This document shows positions 26,609 to 35,560 of a stretch of DNA of 64,000 nucleotides, in pieces. The stretch is from assembly GCA_028865545.1 (NCBI GenBank), contig JAGWJY010000002.1:62001-126000 (forward strand), in the 5' to 3' direction. Positions within the stretch are counted from its first letter, which is position 1. Each line of letters starts with the position of its first letter. The notes under the pieces are model-generated. The model saw nothing but the letters and a program-made list of their open reading frames with translations, had not been told where the DNA came from and searched no databases. The position numbers and the translations under genes are program-made. This DNA comes from Alphaproteobacteria bacterium (GTDB taxonomy: Bacteria > Pseudomonadota > Alphaproteobacteria > Micropepsales > Micropepsaceae).

Positions 26609-27577
26609 TCAATCCGACCAAGCAGCCGGCTTGCGATCCCAGCGATGGGCACGCAGTTTTGCAACCAAATCAGCTGGCAGCGGCCCCTTCTTCGAAGCGG
26701 CAAGATTGGCGCGCACATGCTCCGAGGCACGCATTCCTGCGATCACCGTGCTGACGGTTGGCTCGCTCAGGATGAAACGCAGCGCGACCTCGGGAAGACT
26801 CATGCCCTTTGGCACGGCTTTCTTTAGGGCTTCTACGCGCGCGATCGTCTGAGGGAGATTTTCCGGACCGAAATAACGCGATCGCCAATCGTCCTTGGGA
26901 AACCGCGTGCTGGCCGTCATCTTGCCGCCCAAACTGCCCTCATCGAACGGCACGCGCGCGATAACGCCGATATTGCGAGCACGGCACACTGGGAACAGAC
27001 TGTCTTCCGGCGCCTGATCGAACACGTTGTAGATCACCTGCACGGCGTCGACGAAACCGGTCTCGATCGCCGCGATGCCGTTCTCCGGCTGCCAGCGGTT
27101 GACGCTGAGGCCGAAGGCCTTAATGACGCCCTTCGCTTTTAGCTCCGCGATGGTATCTTGCCATTCTGCCTCGTGTGCCCAGACATCTTCCCAAACGTGA
27201 AATTGCAGCAGATCAATGGCACGCCCAAAGGAGCGTTGGATCCGCTCGGCATATTCGAGAACATGACTTCGCGGAAATACCTCGCTCAACGGCATCGTCG
27301 GAGAACTTGGCCACTTCCAATTGGCCGGAGGAATCTTGGATGCCAGTACGAGCGGCCGATGCGGATACTCTCGGGCAAGCTCTCCCGCCAACCGGTCGCT
27401 ATGCCCGTTGCCGTAGGCGAAGGCGCTGTCGAAGAAGCTGCACCCGCCCTCTACGGAAAGGCGCAAGGCGATATGGCTGATCTTGTCGTCGGCATCGGTC
27501 CAACCACCCATGCCCCACAGGCCATGACCGATTTCACCGACGGAAAATCCGGTTTTTCCAAGAACACGCTGCTTCAT
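26609..27577 (-). CDS. Aldo/keto reductase (copy 2)
   Basis: A 322-residue paralogue of the aldo/keto reductase at 21998. Both share GKTGF-V-E-GHGLWGMG, FFDSAFAYGNGHSDRL, LVLASKIPP, DLLQFHVWED and RAHRWDRK at the end, so a duplication is plain. The start is ATG 27577; a GTG two codons upstream (27583) has better spacing to GGGAGGG and cannot be excluded. It lies 57 bases downstream of the MFS permease and is probably co-transcribed with it. NADPH-dependent reduction of a sugar or sugar derivative is expected; a role in galactose or arabinose metabolism is only inferred from position. Confidence 0.85.
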   Translation of the reverse strand: MKQRVLGKTGFSVGEIGHGLWGMGGWTDADDKISHIALRLSVEGGCSFFDSAFAYGNGHSDRLAGELAREYPHRPLVLASKIPPANWKWPSSPTMPLSEVFPRSHVLEYAERIQRSFGRAIDLLQFHVWEDVWAHEAEWQDTIAELKAKGVIKAFGLSVNRWQPENGIAAIETGFVDAVQVIYNVFDQAPEDSLFPVCRARNIGVIARVPFDEGSLGGKMTASTRFPKDDWRSRYFGPENLPQTIARVEALKKAVPKGMSLPEVALRFILSEPTVSTVIAGMRASEHVRANLAASKKGPLPADLVAKLRAHRWDRKPAAWSD

Positions 27578-27633
27578 CGACACTTCGGTCCCTCCCCGCG
27601 CCGATCCCGGTGCTATGAGACATGGGCGAATTC

Positions 27634-28944
27634 TCAACCCGAGCGCATCGGGCTCGCTTTTGCTTGTGGTGCCGCTGTCCTTTTTTCGAAGTTACTGAGT
27701 GCAAAGAACCAGATGTAGAGATAGCAGATGGCCGGCACGATGAAGGATATCGTGAGACCGATGGAATCGGCAACTTTGGCCTGGATCATCGGCAGAATGG
27801 CGCCCCCGAAGATCGCCATGATCAGCAGCCCCGACCCCCTGCCCGTCAGCGGCCCGAGGCCACGAATGGACAGTGCGAAGATCGTCGGAAACATGATGGA
27901 GTTGCAGAGCCCAACCAGTAGAATCGTCCACATTGAAATCGGTCCTGTCGCAAAAATCGAAATCAGAATCAGGATCGCTGCTCCGACGCAATTGTCCGCG
28001 AGGATCTTCGACGGTGGCACATAGCGCATGGCGGCCGCGCCGATTATGAAGCGGCCAACCATTGCGCCACCCCAATAGAAGCTCAGATAACCCGCCGCCG
28101 CCGCCGTGGTCATGTGGCTGATGTGCGGCGACGAGATATAATTGATCAAAAAGCTGCCTATCGATACTTCCGCGCCCACGTACACGAAGATTGCAATGGC
28201 ACCCATGATCAGCGTTTTGTGGCGCCACAAGGTGTCGCTTGCTTCCTCTGCATTCTTGGGATGAGTAGATACCTTGGGAAGACGTGCGATCCAGAGCAGG
28301 ACTGCAATCAGGAACAGAACGATGGCAATCCCGAGATAGGGCATCTGCACGGCGCGTGCATCTGCTAGCCGGTCGTGCAACGACTCGACCGTGCCCACTG
28401 CCGTGCTTCCGGCCTTTGATTGGGAAAGGATGAGTAGGCCGCCAAAAAGCGGCGCTAGAAGCGTTCCGAGGGAGTTGAACCCCTGCACCAAATTGAGGCG
28501 CGCTGACGCGGTCTTCTCGTTTCCGAGTACGGTAACATACGGGTTAGCGGCAACCTGCAACAACGTAATTCCGGCTGCCAGGACAAACAGGGCCGCAAGG
28601 AACACGTCGTACGAGGGCATGGCCGCCGCTGGGATGAACAGCAAACAGCCGCATCCCATCACCAGAAGGCCAATGACGATTGAATACTTGTACCCCACCC
28701 ACTCGATCAGCTTGGCCGACGGCATCGACAGTAAAAAATAGGTTCCAAAGAATGTGAACTGGATCAGCATCGTCTGCACGTAGTTCATCTCGAAGACCGC
28801 CTTGAGATGCGGCACGAGAACGTCGTTCAAGACCGTGCAGAAGCCCCACATGAAGAACAGCGTCGTCATGACGCTGAGTGCGGCAGTGTTATTGGCTTTA
28901 GGTGCGTCCTGCACGATCAGAGGTTTGGTGACTGGCGATTCCAC
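27634..28944 (-). CDS. MFS sugar permease, FucP/GluP type
   Basis: A 436-residue, 12-helix major-facilitator transporter of the fucose/glucose-galactose:H+ symporter branch. Family segments are LFFMWGFCTVLNDVLVPHLK in helix 1, GTYFLLSMPSAKLIEWVGYK, LQVAANPYVTVLG and ARLNLVQGFNSLGTLLAPLFG. The second half has SFYWGGAMVGRFIIG and PTIFALSIRGLGPLTGRGSG. It is likely to import galactose, glucose or a related hexose. It follows the TBDR at 29329 on the same strand, but a Rho-independent terminator lies between them, so it may have its own promoter in 28945-29240. Confidence 0.9.
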   Translation of the reverse strand: MESPVTKPLIVQDAPKANNTAALSVMTTLFFMWGFCTVLNDVLVPHLKAVFEMNYVQTMLIQFTFFGTYFLLSMPSAKLIEWVGYKYSIVIGLLVMGCGCLLFIPAAAMPSYDVFLAALFVLAAGITLLQVAANPYVTVLGNEKTASARLNLVQGFNSLGTLLAPLFGGLLILSQSKAGSTAVGTVESLHDRLADARAVQMPYLGIAIVLFLIAVLLWIARLPKVSTHPKNAEEASDTLWRHKTLIMGAIAIFVYVGAEVSIGSFLINYISSPHISHMTTAAAAGYLSFYWGGAMVGRFIIGAAAMRYVPPSKILADNCVGAAILILISIFATGPISMWTILLVGLCNSIMFPTIFALSIRGLGPLTGRGSGLLIMAIFGGAILPMIQAKVADSIGLTISFIVPAICYLYIWFFALSNFEKRTAAPQAKASPMRSG

Positions 28945-29328
28945 AAAATTCCTCCCGACGACCCTCGTTGTTCGAAGGCTCTGTCTTTAAACGTCCGCGC
29001 GGCCCGGCTGTACGCCCCCCGGGCCACCATTGGTAATTCCTTATGACAACGCTTTCCTGCGCGAGATATACAGACGTCAGGGGACCTCAGCTAGCCCATT
29101 TGGCGCTGCAAATGGGGAGTGGGGCGGCCAAGAGACTGTAAAATGGCAACACTGCTTAGTCGATGTTTCGAGCGCCCCCAAATATGTGCAGTGCAATAAA
29201 GCGGTTTCATCATGATTTGACATCCTGCGCCAACATCCAACAAACAAAAGAGGCGACGGATGAACCGTCGCCTCTCTCATTACTGGATGGCCGATGACCA
29301 CCCTGGAAAATAGGCCCGTCGTCTAGGG
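28945..29328. other. Spacer between the TBDR stop and the MFS start
   Basis: A 384-base gap on the minus-strand unit. Its only clear element is the terminator hairpin at 29249-29275. The remaining 300 bases ahead of the MFS gene presumably carry its promoter; no operator-like palindrome was recognised. Confidence 0.5.
29240..29275 (-). terminator. Rho-independent terminator of the 29-32 kb TBDR
   Basis: An 11-bp perfect stem (AGAGGCGACGG / CCGTCGCCTCT, 29249-29259 with 29265-29275) and 5-base loop lies about 54 bases after the TBDR stop. On the minus strand it is followed by CTTTTGTTTGTT, giving a typical terminator. Confidence 0.8.
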
Positions 29329-32300
29329 TTAGTAGTGGAACCGCACGCCGAAGAAGTAGCGCGTGCCGGTGTTGTCATAGACGAAAGGCTGATCCTTGAA
29401 CTGCAGATACATGTGGTTGGCCTCGTTGGTCAGGTTCTGTGCCCCCACATAGGCGCTGAGGTAATCGGTGAAGTTGTACAGCACCTGTCCATCAAGCTGG
29501 CCAATCGGCGCTGTGAAGACGCCGTAGGCTGGTGTCGTGCCTGTGACCGTGTTGGTGGGCGAGAACGTGGACCCGCCGATTGTGCCGTTCACTGTACTGC
29601 TGCGCCACGAGTACGACAGACGCGCATCGAACCCGTAGTTTTCGTAAAACACCGTCGCGGTCGCAGCGTGCGCTGCCACGCCCGGAATCGGCAGGTGCTT
29701 GCTGAACGCAGTCTGAATGACGGACTCGGACTGGGTATAGGTGTAATTTGCCGCAACACCGAGACCCATATCGAGCACATACTGCCCCGCGAATTCGAGG
29801 CCGTAGATCTGGCCGTGACCGCCGTTGACCGGCATGGTGATCGGGCCAGTCGTACCGCCGAAGTCGTCCATCACCGTGGTTTGCACGGGCTGGTACACTT
29901 CGAAGCTCTCAATCTGCTTATAGAAACCGCCGACGCTGACCAATGCTTGCGGGGCGAAATAGTCTTCCCAAGAGACGTTGAACTGCGTGGCGCGATACGG
30001 ATCTAGATTCGGGTTGCCCGAAGAGCCGTTGGCGAATTCGTAGCCAACGTTGCAGCCCGGAGTGGTGCCCGGCGTACCTGTGGTTACCGTGCTTCCCTTG
30101 GCGCAACCGGCGCCACGGGTGAAGTTGTAGGACTGGCCGAGGCCAAGAGCGAACAGATCGGCCGGCGACATCACCCGCGCCGCACTCAGGCGGACGATCT
30201 GATCGTCCGTGGGATAGAGCGCGAGGTTAATCGACGGCAGGATATCAACGGTGTAATGGCCTGCGGTGAAGGGAACGTTGTTGCTGTTCACGCCGTTCCA
30301 AGTGGCCGTGCCCGAGGAATACACCGTCGGAGCTGACGTTGCGCCATTCACCACCAGGTTGGTGAGGACAACGCGAACACCCGCGTTGAGGTGGAAGCCC
30401 TTGTCCTTGTTGCCCAGGTCGGACATCAGATAGAAGGCCTGGGTGCTCTCATGCACGTTGAATGAACTCAACGTGTCGGGGTAGAACGCTTCCGAGTTGT
30501 TGGGCACCTTTGTCTTGGCCGGGACTGTACACGCCGCCGGTTGTCCGGCACCCCCACACGGAACGGCAACACCGTTCACAACAACGGCGGACGGTGTATT
30601 GGTCGGCACATTCGCCGCCTGATTCCAAATCGTGTTGTAGAATGTCGCCGGATTGTTCAGGCCACCGGTGACCGGGTTCTTCACGATCATATTGCCGAAC
30701 ATGAAGTTGTTGACGGTCAGCGCCAGGGACGGATTGGACACGGCCGTGTCGTAAGGGATCGCCGCATAGCCCGGATCCTGGTAATAGAGCCCAGGCCCGT
30801 TGCCTTGAGCGTAACAACAGTTGGAAATGTAATTCCCGTTTACGTCCAAGCCGTTGATCAGGTAACGACCGAAAGTTTGCCAGACGTCGCGCTGACCGAT
30901 GCGGAAGCCACCCGTGATGCTACCCTCAACACCCGCGAGGAAGCTGGGCTTGTAGGTAACGGCACCTCTGATGGCGTGCTGTTCTTGTTTCGACTGGTTG
31001 GCCCAAGCCCAGGCGGACTTGAACAGCGCATAGTTCGGATTGGACAGCACATCCGCATATGCGCCGATGTACTTTGCGGTAGGCAGACCGGAATCGCCGC
31101 CATTGGCGTATTGCACCTGGATCGCGGGATTGCCGACGGTGCAGCTGGATCCGAAGTTGTTGCAGCCCGGAGCTGTCGGCGCCGCCGAGGCTGTTTGGCC
31201 TTGTGCCGAATAATAGCCGTGTTCGATGTCTTCCTGGGCAGCGCTCAGTTTCGACGTTGCCCGCGAGTAGGCGACATCAAAAGTTGCGGTGATAGGGCCA
31301 CCATTGTCGAAGCTCGTGTGCCATTGGAGATTGTTGGCGTCCGAGTTGTTGACTTGGACCAGGGTCGCCGTTTCCGCACCCGTCACATAGAACGTTGCTG
31401 ACTGCACCACACCATTGGCGCCGATCGTATACGGAGAATCGGCATTGATGCCCGGAGCACCGCTTCCCGGCACGTTTGAGGTCGAGCCACCGCCGTTGAA
31501 GCCGATCTTGTTCGAATAGTTGGTGGTCCTGTCCCAATCGTGCGAGAAGAACCAGACTAGGCTCGTCGTGATCGCGTTGGAGGGAGCCCAGGTCACACCG
31601 GCCGAGGCACCCGTCGTCTTGTCCTGGTCAATGACATTGCTCCAGTACATATATTCCGGCAGGAGATACATCGTGCCGATGCTCGTTTCGCCGTTGGTCG
31701 CGTTGAGCGGGCCGGTGCCGGTGTAGCCCTTGACGCCATCCGAGGTAATCACCCAAGGACTGCGGTTGTAGGCTTCCATCTCTCTGGTGCGCGTGGTCGT
31801 GTCGTTGTACGACACGCTGCCGATGATCGCGAGCGTGCTCGTGGGCTTGTAGGAAGCCACCAACGTGGCGTTCGGCGTCGTGCTGCCCAGCGACTGATAG
31901 CTTGTTGACGTTCCGCGCAGGTCCGCGGTGACGGAAAGGCCATCCGGCGAAGTCAGCGGATCGCGGGTTTTGAGATTGATGATGCCGCCCATACCACCTT
32001 CTGTCAGGGCAGCGCTCGGGCTCTTGTAGACGTCGATGCCGCCGATTTCTTCGCTCGGGACGCTTGACAGAGAGCCGTACTGGATGTTGGCGCCGGAGCC
32101 GCCGCCGGAGGCTTCACCGTAGGTGTAGAATTCCTTGCCCGTCAGGAAGATGTCGCCATTGAGCGTGGTGAGATTCTGGCGCAGGCCGTCGATCAGAACC
32201 GTGCTGCCTTTGCCTTGGTCACGGTTGATCTGCACACCAGGCAGACGCTGCAATGATTCTGCCACATCCTGGTCGGGCATTTTGCCGATGTCTTCGGCAA

Positions 32301-32487
32301 CGACCGACTCCATGATCAGGTTTGAGTTCTGCTTCGCTGCGAGCGCCGTGGCCAGCGATTCGCGGAAGCCCGTGACGACGACGGTCTCCATTGCACCTTG
32401 ATCGGTTTGTGCGAGGGCTGCTCCGCCGGCACCGAAAAGGAGGGCGGCGATAGCCGTATGCGTACAGAGCTTCAGTTTGGATTTCAT
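29329..32487 (-). CDS. TonB-dependent receptor (large, sugar-type)
   Basis: A 1052-residue outer-membrane TonB-dependent receptor. The signal peptide ends GGAALAQ; a TonB-box-like METVVVTG follows. The plug has DIGKMPDQDVAESLQRLPGV and STVLIDGLRQNLTTLNG. The barrel is rich in aromatic turns and closes with RYFFGVRFHY, a standard terminal strand. Start ATG 32487 has AAGGGG upstream; the frame's extension to 32529 is ignored. The gene sits alone, with tandem LacI-type operators at 32583-32618 in front and a terminator behind. A sugar ligand is inferred, possibly manno- or gluco-oligosaccharide given the shared operator half-site with the ROK kinase. Confidence 0.9.
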   Translation of the reverse strand: MKSKLKLCTHTAIAALLFGAGGAALAQTDQGAMETVVVTGFRESLATALAAKQNSNLIMESVVAEDIGKMPDQDVAESLQRLPGVQINRDQGKGSTVLIDGLRQNLTTLNGDIFLTGKEFYTYGEASGGGSGANIQYGSLSSVPSEEIGGIDVYKSPSAALTEGGMGGIINLKTRDPLTSPDGLSVTADLRGTSTSYQSLGSTTPNATLVASYKPTSTLAIIGSVSYNDTTTRTREMEAYNRSPWVITSDGVKGYTGTGPLNATNGETSIGTMYLLPEYMYWSNVIDQDKTTGASAGVTWAPSNAITTSLVWFFSHDWDRTTNYSNKIGFNGGGSTSNVPGSGAPGINADSPYTIGANGVVQSATFYVTGAETATLVQVNNSDANNLQWHTSFDNGGPITATFDVAYSRATSKLSAAQEDIEHGYYSAQGQTASAAPTAPGCNNFGSSCTVGNPAIQVQYANGGDSGLPTAKYIGAYADVLSNPNYALFKSAWAWANQSKQEQHAIRGAVTYKPSFLAGVEGSITGGFRIGQRDVWQTFGRYLINGLDVNGNYISNCCYAQGNGPGLYYQDPGYAAIPYDTAVSNPSLALTVNNFMFGNMIVKNPVTGGLNNPATFYNTIWNQAANVPTNTPSAVVVNGVAVPCGGAGQPAACTVPAKTKVPNNSEAFYPDTLSSFNVHESTQAFYLMSDLGNKDKGFHLNAGVRVVLTNLVVNGATSAPTVYSSGTATWNGVNSNNVPFTAGHYTVDILPSINLALYPTDDQIVRLSAARVMSPADLFALGLGQSYNFTRGAGCAKGSTVTTGTPGTTPGCNVGYEFANGSSGNPNLDPYRATQFNVSWEDYFAPQALVSVGGFYKQIESFEVYQPVQTTVMDDFGGTTGPITMPVNGGHGQIYGLEFAGQYVLDMGLGVAANYTYTQSESVIQTAFSKHLPIPGVAAHAATATVFYENYGFDARLSYSWRSSTVNGTIGGSTFSPTNTVTGTTPAYGVFTAPIGQLDGQVLYNFTDYLSAYVGAQNLTNEANHMYLQFKDQPFVYDNTGTRYFFGVRFHY

Positions 32488-32582
32488 GTTAGGCGTCCCC
32501 TTATTGCGTTTGTTATTGGCGGCACCCACGGGCTTCCCCTCGGCACCACCGGCTTAGGCGCGGCACTCTACATGAGATTGAG

Positions 32583-32595
32583 GTAAGCGCTGTCT
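32583..32595. promoter_or_regulatory. LacI-type operator, imperfect (TBDR proximal)
   Basis: GTAAGCGCTGTCT shares the AGCGCTGTC half with the stronger site at 32605. The two AGCGCT centres are 23 bases apart, about two helical turns, which would let two dimers bind the same DNA face. Confidence 0.45.
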
Positions 32596-32604
32596 ATTAT
32601 TTTT

Positions 32605-32618
32605 TGACAGCGCTGTTA
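32605..32618. promoter_or_regulatory. LacI-type operator (TBDR distal)
   Basis: TGACAGCGCTGTTA is a near-perfect palindrome with central CG. It lies about 120 bases ahead of the TBDR start. Its half TGACAGCGCT recurs on the opposite strand of the site before the ROK kinase (34286-34299). Confidence 0.55.
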
Positions 32619-32969
32619 TTTGTTAAAAAACGTTGCTGAAAAAACACTACTCTCTTCCAACACAAGCTTAATTGGATAATTATGCAATATATTCAATGTG
32701 ATAATAAGATACCACTGTTTGTTGCCGTTTTTTGAGAATGAGACTTTTACGCATCATAAAATCAGGCGAGAAACGTCGGAAAACAAAGCGAGAAACACCA
32801 TTTAAGGTGGTAAAAAGCCGCTTCTGTAGAAGGCTGCACCGAACCCATCATTCACGCGACATCCATGGGCAGCGGTGGCGCCTTGTTGCGCCCTCGCCAT
32901 TGCCTTCAGTTCCTGGAAGCATCGTGATAGCGACAGTGTCGAACTTGGAAATCACGGAGCGACACGCCG

Positions 32970-34118
32970 TTGGAGAACGAACGAGAACTCCGGGCTCTGG
33001 CGCTCCGGTTTGAGCAATGGCTCATAGACTTGGTCTTGCCGCTTTGGTGGCGCCACGGCGCCGATCACGAACATGGCGGCTTCCAGGAACTGCTTGGCCT
33101 CGACGGTCTCCCTCCGTCGAATTTGCCGCGACGGGCACGCGTTCAAGGACGTCAAAGTTACGTCTACGCGATGGCCGGCTCGCTGGGTTGGAGCGGCCCA
33201 TGGCAAGAGGCGGCGCCATACGGATTGGATTATCTGAATCGCTGTTACCTGCGTAAGGACGGCTTTTACCGCACGTTGGTATCGCACGACGGTACGATGC
33301 TCGACGACACGGTGATGCTCTACGACCAAGCCTTCGCCTTGCTGGCAATGGCCTCCGTCTTCAGCGCCATGCCGGACCGCGTGGATCTGAAAGCGTCGGC
33401 TCATCATCTCTATGACTGTATTGTACGGTCGCGCCGCCATTCGAATGGTGGCTTTGTCGAATCGCTGGGCCGTCCTTATCAGGCAAACCCGCACATGCAT
33501 CTGCTGGAAGCGGCTCTGGCTTGGCGCGATATCGAACCCGGCGCCGTCTGGGATGCTCTGGCGGACGAGATCGTCGAGTTGTGCCTCGTCAAATTCATCG
33601 ATCCCGCCGGCGGCTTTCTGCGCGAGTTCTTCGATGAAAACTGGCAGCCCTTACAAGGGTCTGAAGGACACAGCGTGGAGCCGGGCCATCAATTCGAATG
33701 GTGCTGGCTGCTGGAACGATGGAGCCGGCTGCGCGCGGACGATCACGCACGTGCCGCTGCGCGCGCCTTATATAATGCTGGCCTACGAGGCGTTGATCGC
33801 GAACGAGACGCAGCCATCGACGAATTGGCCGACGATTTCACGGTGCGGCGGGCGACAGCCCGTCTCTGGCCCCAGACCGAGCGCGTCAAGGCGGCACTCA
33901 TCATGGCGGAGACTGCGCCGGGCGAAGCGCGGAGCCGATACTTTGACGAGGCACTCCGGGCTGCGACCACGCTTTGGCGTTATTGCGACACACCAAAGCC
34001 GGGCTTGTGGCGAGACAAGCTGCTTCCTGACGGAACATTTGTTCAGGAGCCGGCGCCTGCAAGTTCGCTCTACCACATCATTTGCTGCATTGCTTCGCTG
34101 AAACAGGCATTGTCATAA
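32970..34118 (+). CDS. AGE-family sugar 2-epimerase/isomerase
   Basis: A 382-residue (alpha/alpha)6-barrel protein of the N-acylglucosamine 2-epimerase family, which includes mannose/fructose isomerases and cellobiose 2-epimerases. The diagnostic segment EPGHQFEWCWLLERW (catalytic histidine) and RLWPQTERVKAALI are present, together with RVQGRQSYVYAMA and an NPHMHLLEAALAW block. The start is TTG 32970 with GGAG about ten bases ahead. The next gene is a ROK kinase, so a mannose-to-fructose (AGE) then fructose-6-phosphate (ROK) route is attractive. The product is cytoplasmic; there is no signal peptide. Confidence 0.82.
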   Translation: MENERELRALALRFEQWLIDLVLPLWWRHGADHEHGGFQELLGLDGLPPSNLPRRARVQGRQSYVYAMAGSLGWSGPWQEAAPYGLDYLNRCYLRKDGFYRTLVSHDGTMLDDTVMLYDQAFALLAMASVFSAMPDRVDLKASAHHLYDCIVRSRRHSNGGFVESLGRPYQANPHMHLLEAALAWRDIEPGAVWDALADEIVELCLVKFIDPAGGFLREFFDENWQPLQGSEGHSVEPGHQFEWCWLLERWSRLRADDHARAAARALYNAGLRGVDRERDAAIDELADDFTVRRATARLWPQTERVKAALIMAETAPGEARSRYFDEALRAATTLWRYCDTPKPGLWRDKLLPDGTFVQEPAPASSLYHIICCIASLKQALS

Positions 34119-34285
34119 CGGCGCAGCCCTTTGTCGCTGCCCGCTGTCGCGCTGCGAATAGATCGGCATTTTCCGAACCGTCGGAATTCGTGTTGACCTA
34201 ATCCGCAATCGCCTCGCATCCGCAGCAAAAATCCGACGCGCGAATTTCTGGTTTGGGCTTGTCAGAACGACGACATCAAGGGAAT

Positions 34286-34299
34286 TGATAGCGCTGTCA
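34286..34299. promoter_or_regulatory. LacI-type operator before the ROK kinase
   Basis: TGATAGCGCTGTCA is palindromic in 13 of 14 positions with central CG. The right half equals the left half of the site at 32605-32618. It lies 79 bases before the kinase start, in the 259-base gap after the epimerase. Confidence 0.55.
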
Positions 34300-34377
34300 T
34301 TTTGTGCACATTGTTTATCCTCGGTGGGGGCGGCCGCAGATGCGATCACAAAGCGCCTAGGTAGTGGGACACAGACA

Positions 34378-35334
34378 ATGCGCTTCGGCATAGACGTAGG
34401 CGGGACCAAGACGGAAATTTTGGCGCTGGGTGATCGGGGAGAGGAGCTTCTTCGGCATCGGATTCCGACGCCCCGCAACAACTATGAGGATGTTGTCCGC
34501 GCCCTTCGAGACCTCGTCTATGCCGCGGAACTCAAGCTGTCCAATCGGGGAAGCGTCGGCGTGGCCATCCCAGGCACGGTTAGTCGCAAGACAGGACTGG
34601 TCAAGAACGCGAATTCGACGTGCCTGGTCGGACACCCGCTGGACAAGGATTTGGAAGCCGCACTTCAACGCCCGGTTCGTATCGAAAACGACGCCAATTG
34701 TTTCGCGCTTTCCGAAGCAACAGATGGCGCCGCCGCCGGCTACGATACGGTGTTCGCCATCATCGCCGGGACGGGCATCGGCGGAGGCATCTGCATCAAT
34801 GGCCGCGTGTTGGCAGGCGCCAACGGAATTGCCGGAGAATGGGGCCATAACCCCCTGCCCGCTCCGCGAGGAAAACAAGAGGTCGAAGATCCGCCGCTAT
34901 GCCACTGCGGCAGGCATGGCTGCATCGAGAGCTGGTGCAGCGGCCCAGCGCTGGTCAGCCTTTACGAAGCGCGCACCGACCGAAGGCTCAACGCGCCGGA
35001 GATATTCGATGCGGCAGGCAATGGCGACGGCCCCGCCGCGGCTGAGGTGGATGCGTTTTACGATCGCTTCTCGCGCTCGATCGCCGCCGTCGTCAGCATT
35101 CTTGATCCCCACGTCATTGTCCTGGGCGGCGGATTGTCGAACGTTGCCTCGCTTTACAGCGAACTGCCGCCGCGCGTGGAGCGTTATGCCTTCACACCGG
35201 AAGGTCCCGCAAACATCGTGAAGAACAAGCACGGCGACTCCAGCGGTGTCCGCGGTGCCGCCTGGCTGTGGCGCGAAGAAGAACTGGCAGCAGCTTTACC
35301 GCAAATCGAGTTCGCGAGACGCCGGCAAAAATAA
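34378..35334 (+). CDS. ROK-family sugar kinase (fructokinase-like)
   Basis: A 318-residue ROK-family kinase. The ATP site opens the protein (RFGIDVGGTKTEILAL), followed by VGVAIPGTVS and the sugar-binding ENDANCFALSEA. The catalytic and zinc elements are FAIIAGTGIGGGI, NGIAGEWGHNPLP and CHCGRHGCIESWCSG. This layout fits fructokinase/mannokinase or N-acetylglucosamine kinase. The frame opens at 34285, but the first 31 codons contain the operator and lack family character; ATG 34378 starts the ATP motif at once. With the AGE epimerase before it, phosphorylation of fructose or mannose is inferred. Confidence 0.85.
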   Translation: MRFGIDVGGTKTEILALGDRGEELLRHRIPTPRNNYEDVVRALRDLVYAAELKLSNRGSVGVAIPGTVSRKTGLVKNANSTCLVGHPLDKDLEAALQRPVRIENDANCFALSEATDGAAAGYDTVFAIIAGTGIGGGICINGRVLAGANGIAGEWGHNPLPAPRGKQEVEDPPLCHCGRHGCIESWCSGPALVSLYEARTDRRLNAPEIFDAAGNGDGPAAAEVDAFYDRFSRSIAAVVSILDPHVIVLGGGLSNVASLYSELPPRVERYAFTPEGPANIVKNKHGDSSGVRGAAWLWREEELAAALPQIEFARRRQK

Positions 35335-35560
35335 CGCTTAAGGACACGTTCACGATTGTGGCGGCGAATTGTGGCTTATCGCGCATTTCCGTGCCGCATA
35401 CGGCCTTCCTGCCCGTCGGCGTGCGACGTCGTCCCACACCCGAAGACGCACGGCGAACGCTCTGCAGGAAATCCTAACAAAACCTTGCTTAAAAGCTTCG
35501 TAAGGACAATTGGCTACTTTAACCGCGCGTCGATGTGGTCCCAGACAGGACAAGCGTGCG

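Larger units (their letters stand above)
32488..32969. other. Divergent regulatory region (TBDR / AGE epimerase)
   Basis: A 482-base spacer, strikingly AT-rich between about 32590 and 32820 compared with the rest of the window. It holds two LacI-type sites near the TBDR. No credible gene is seen; the short frame at 32732-33013 overlaps the epimerase start and looks spurious. Confidence 0.5.
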
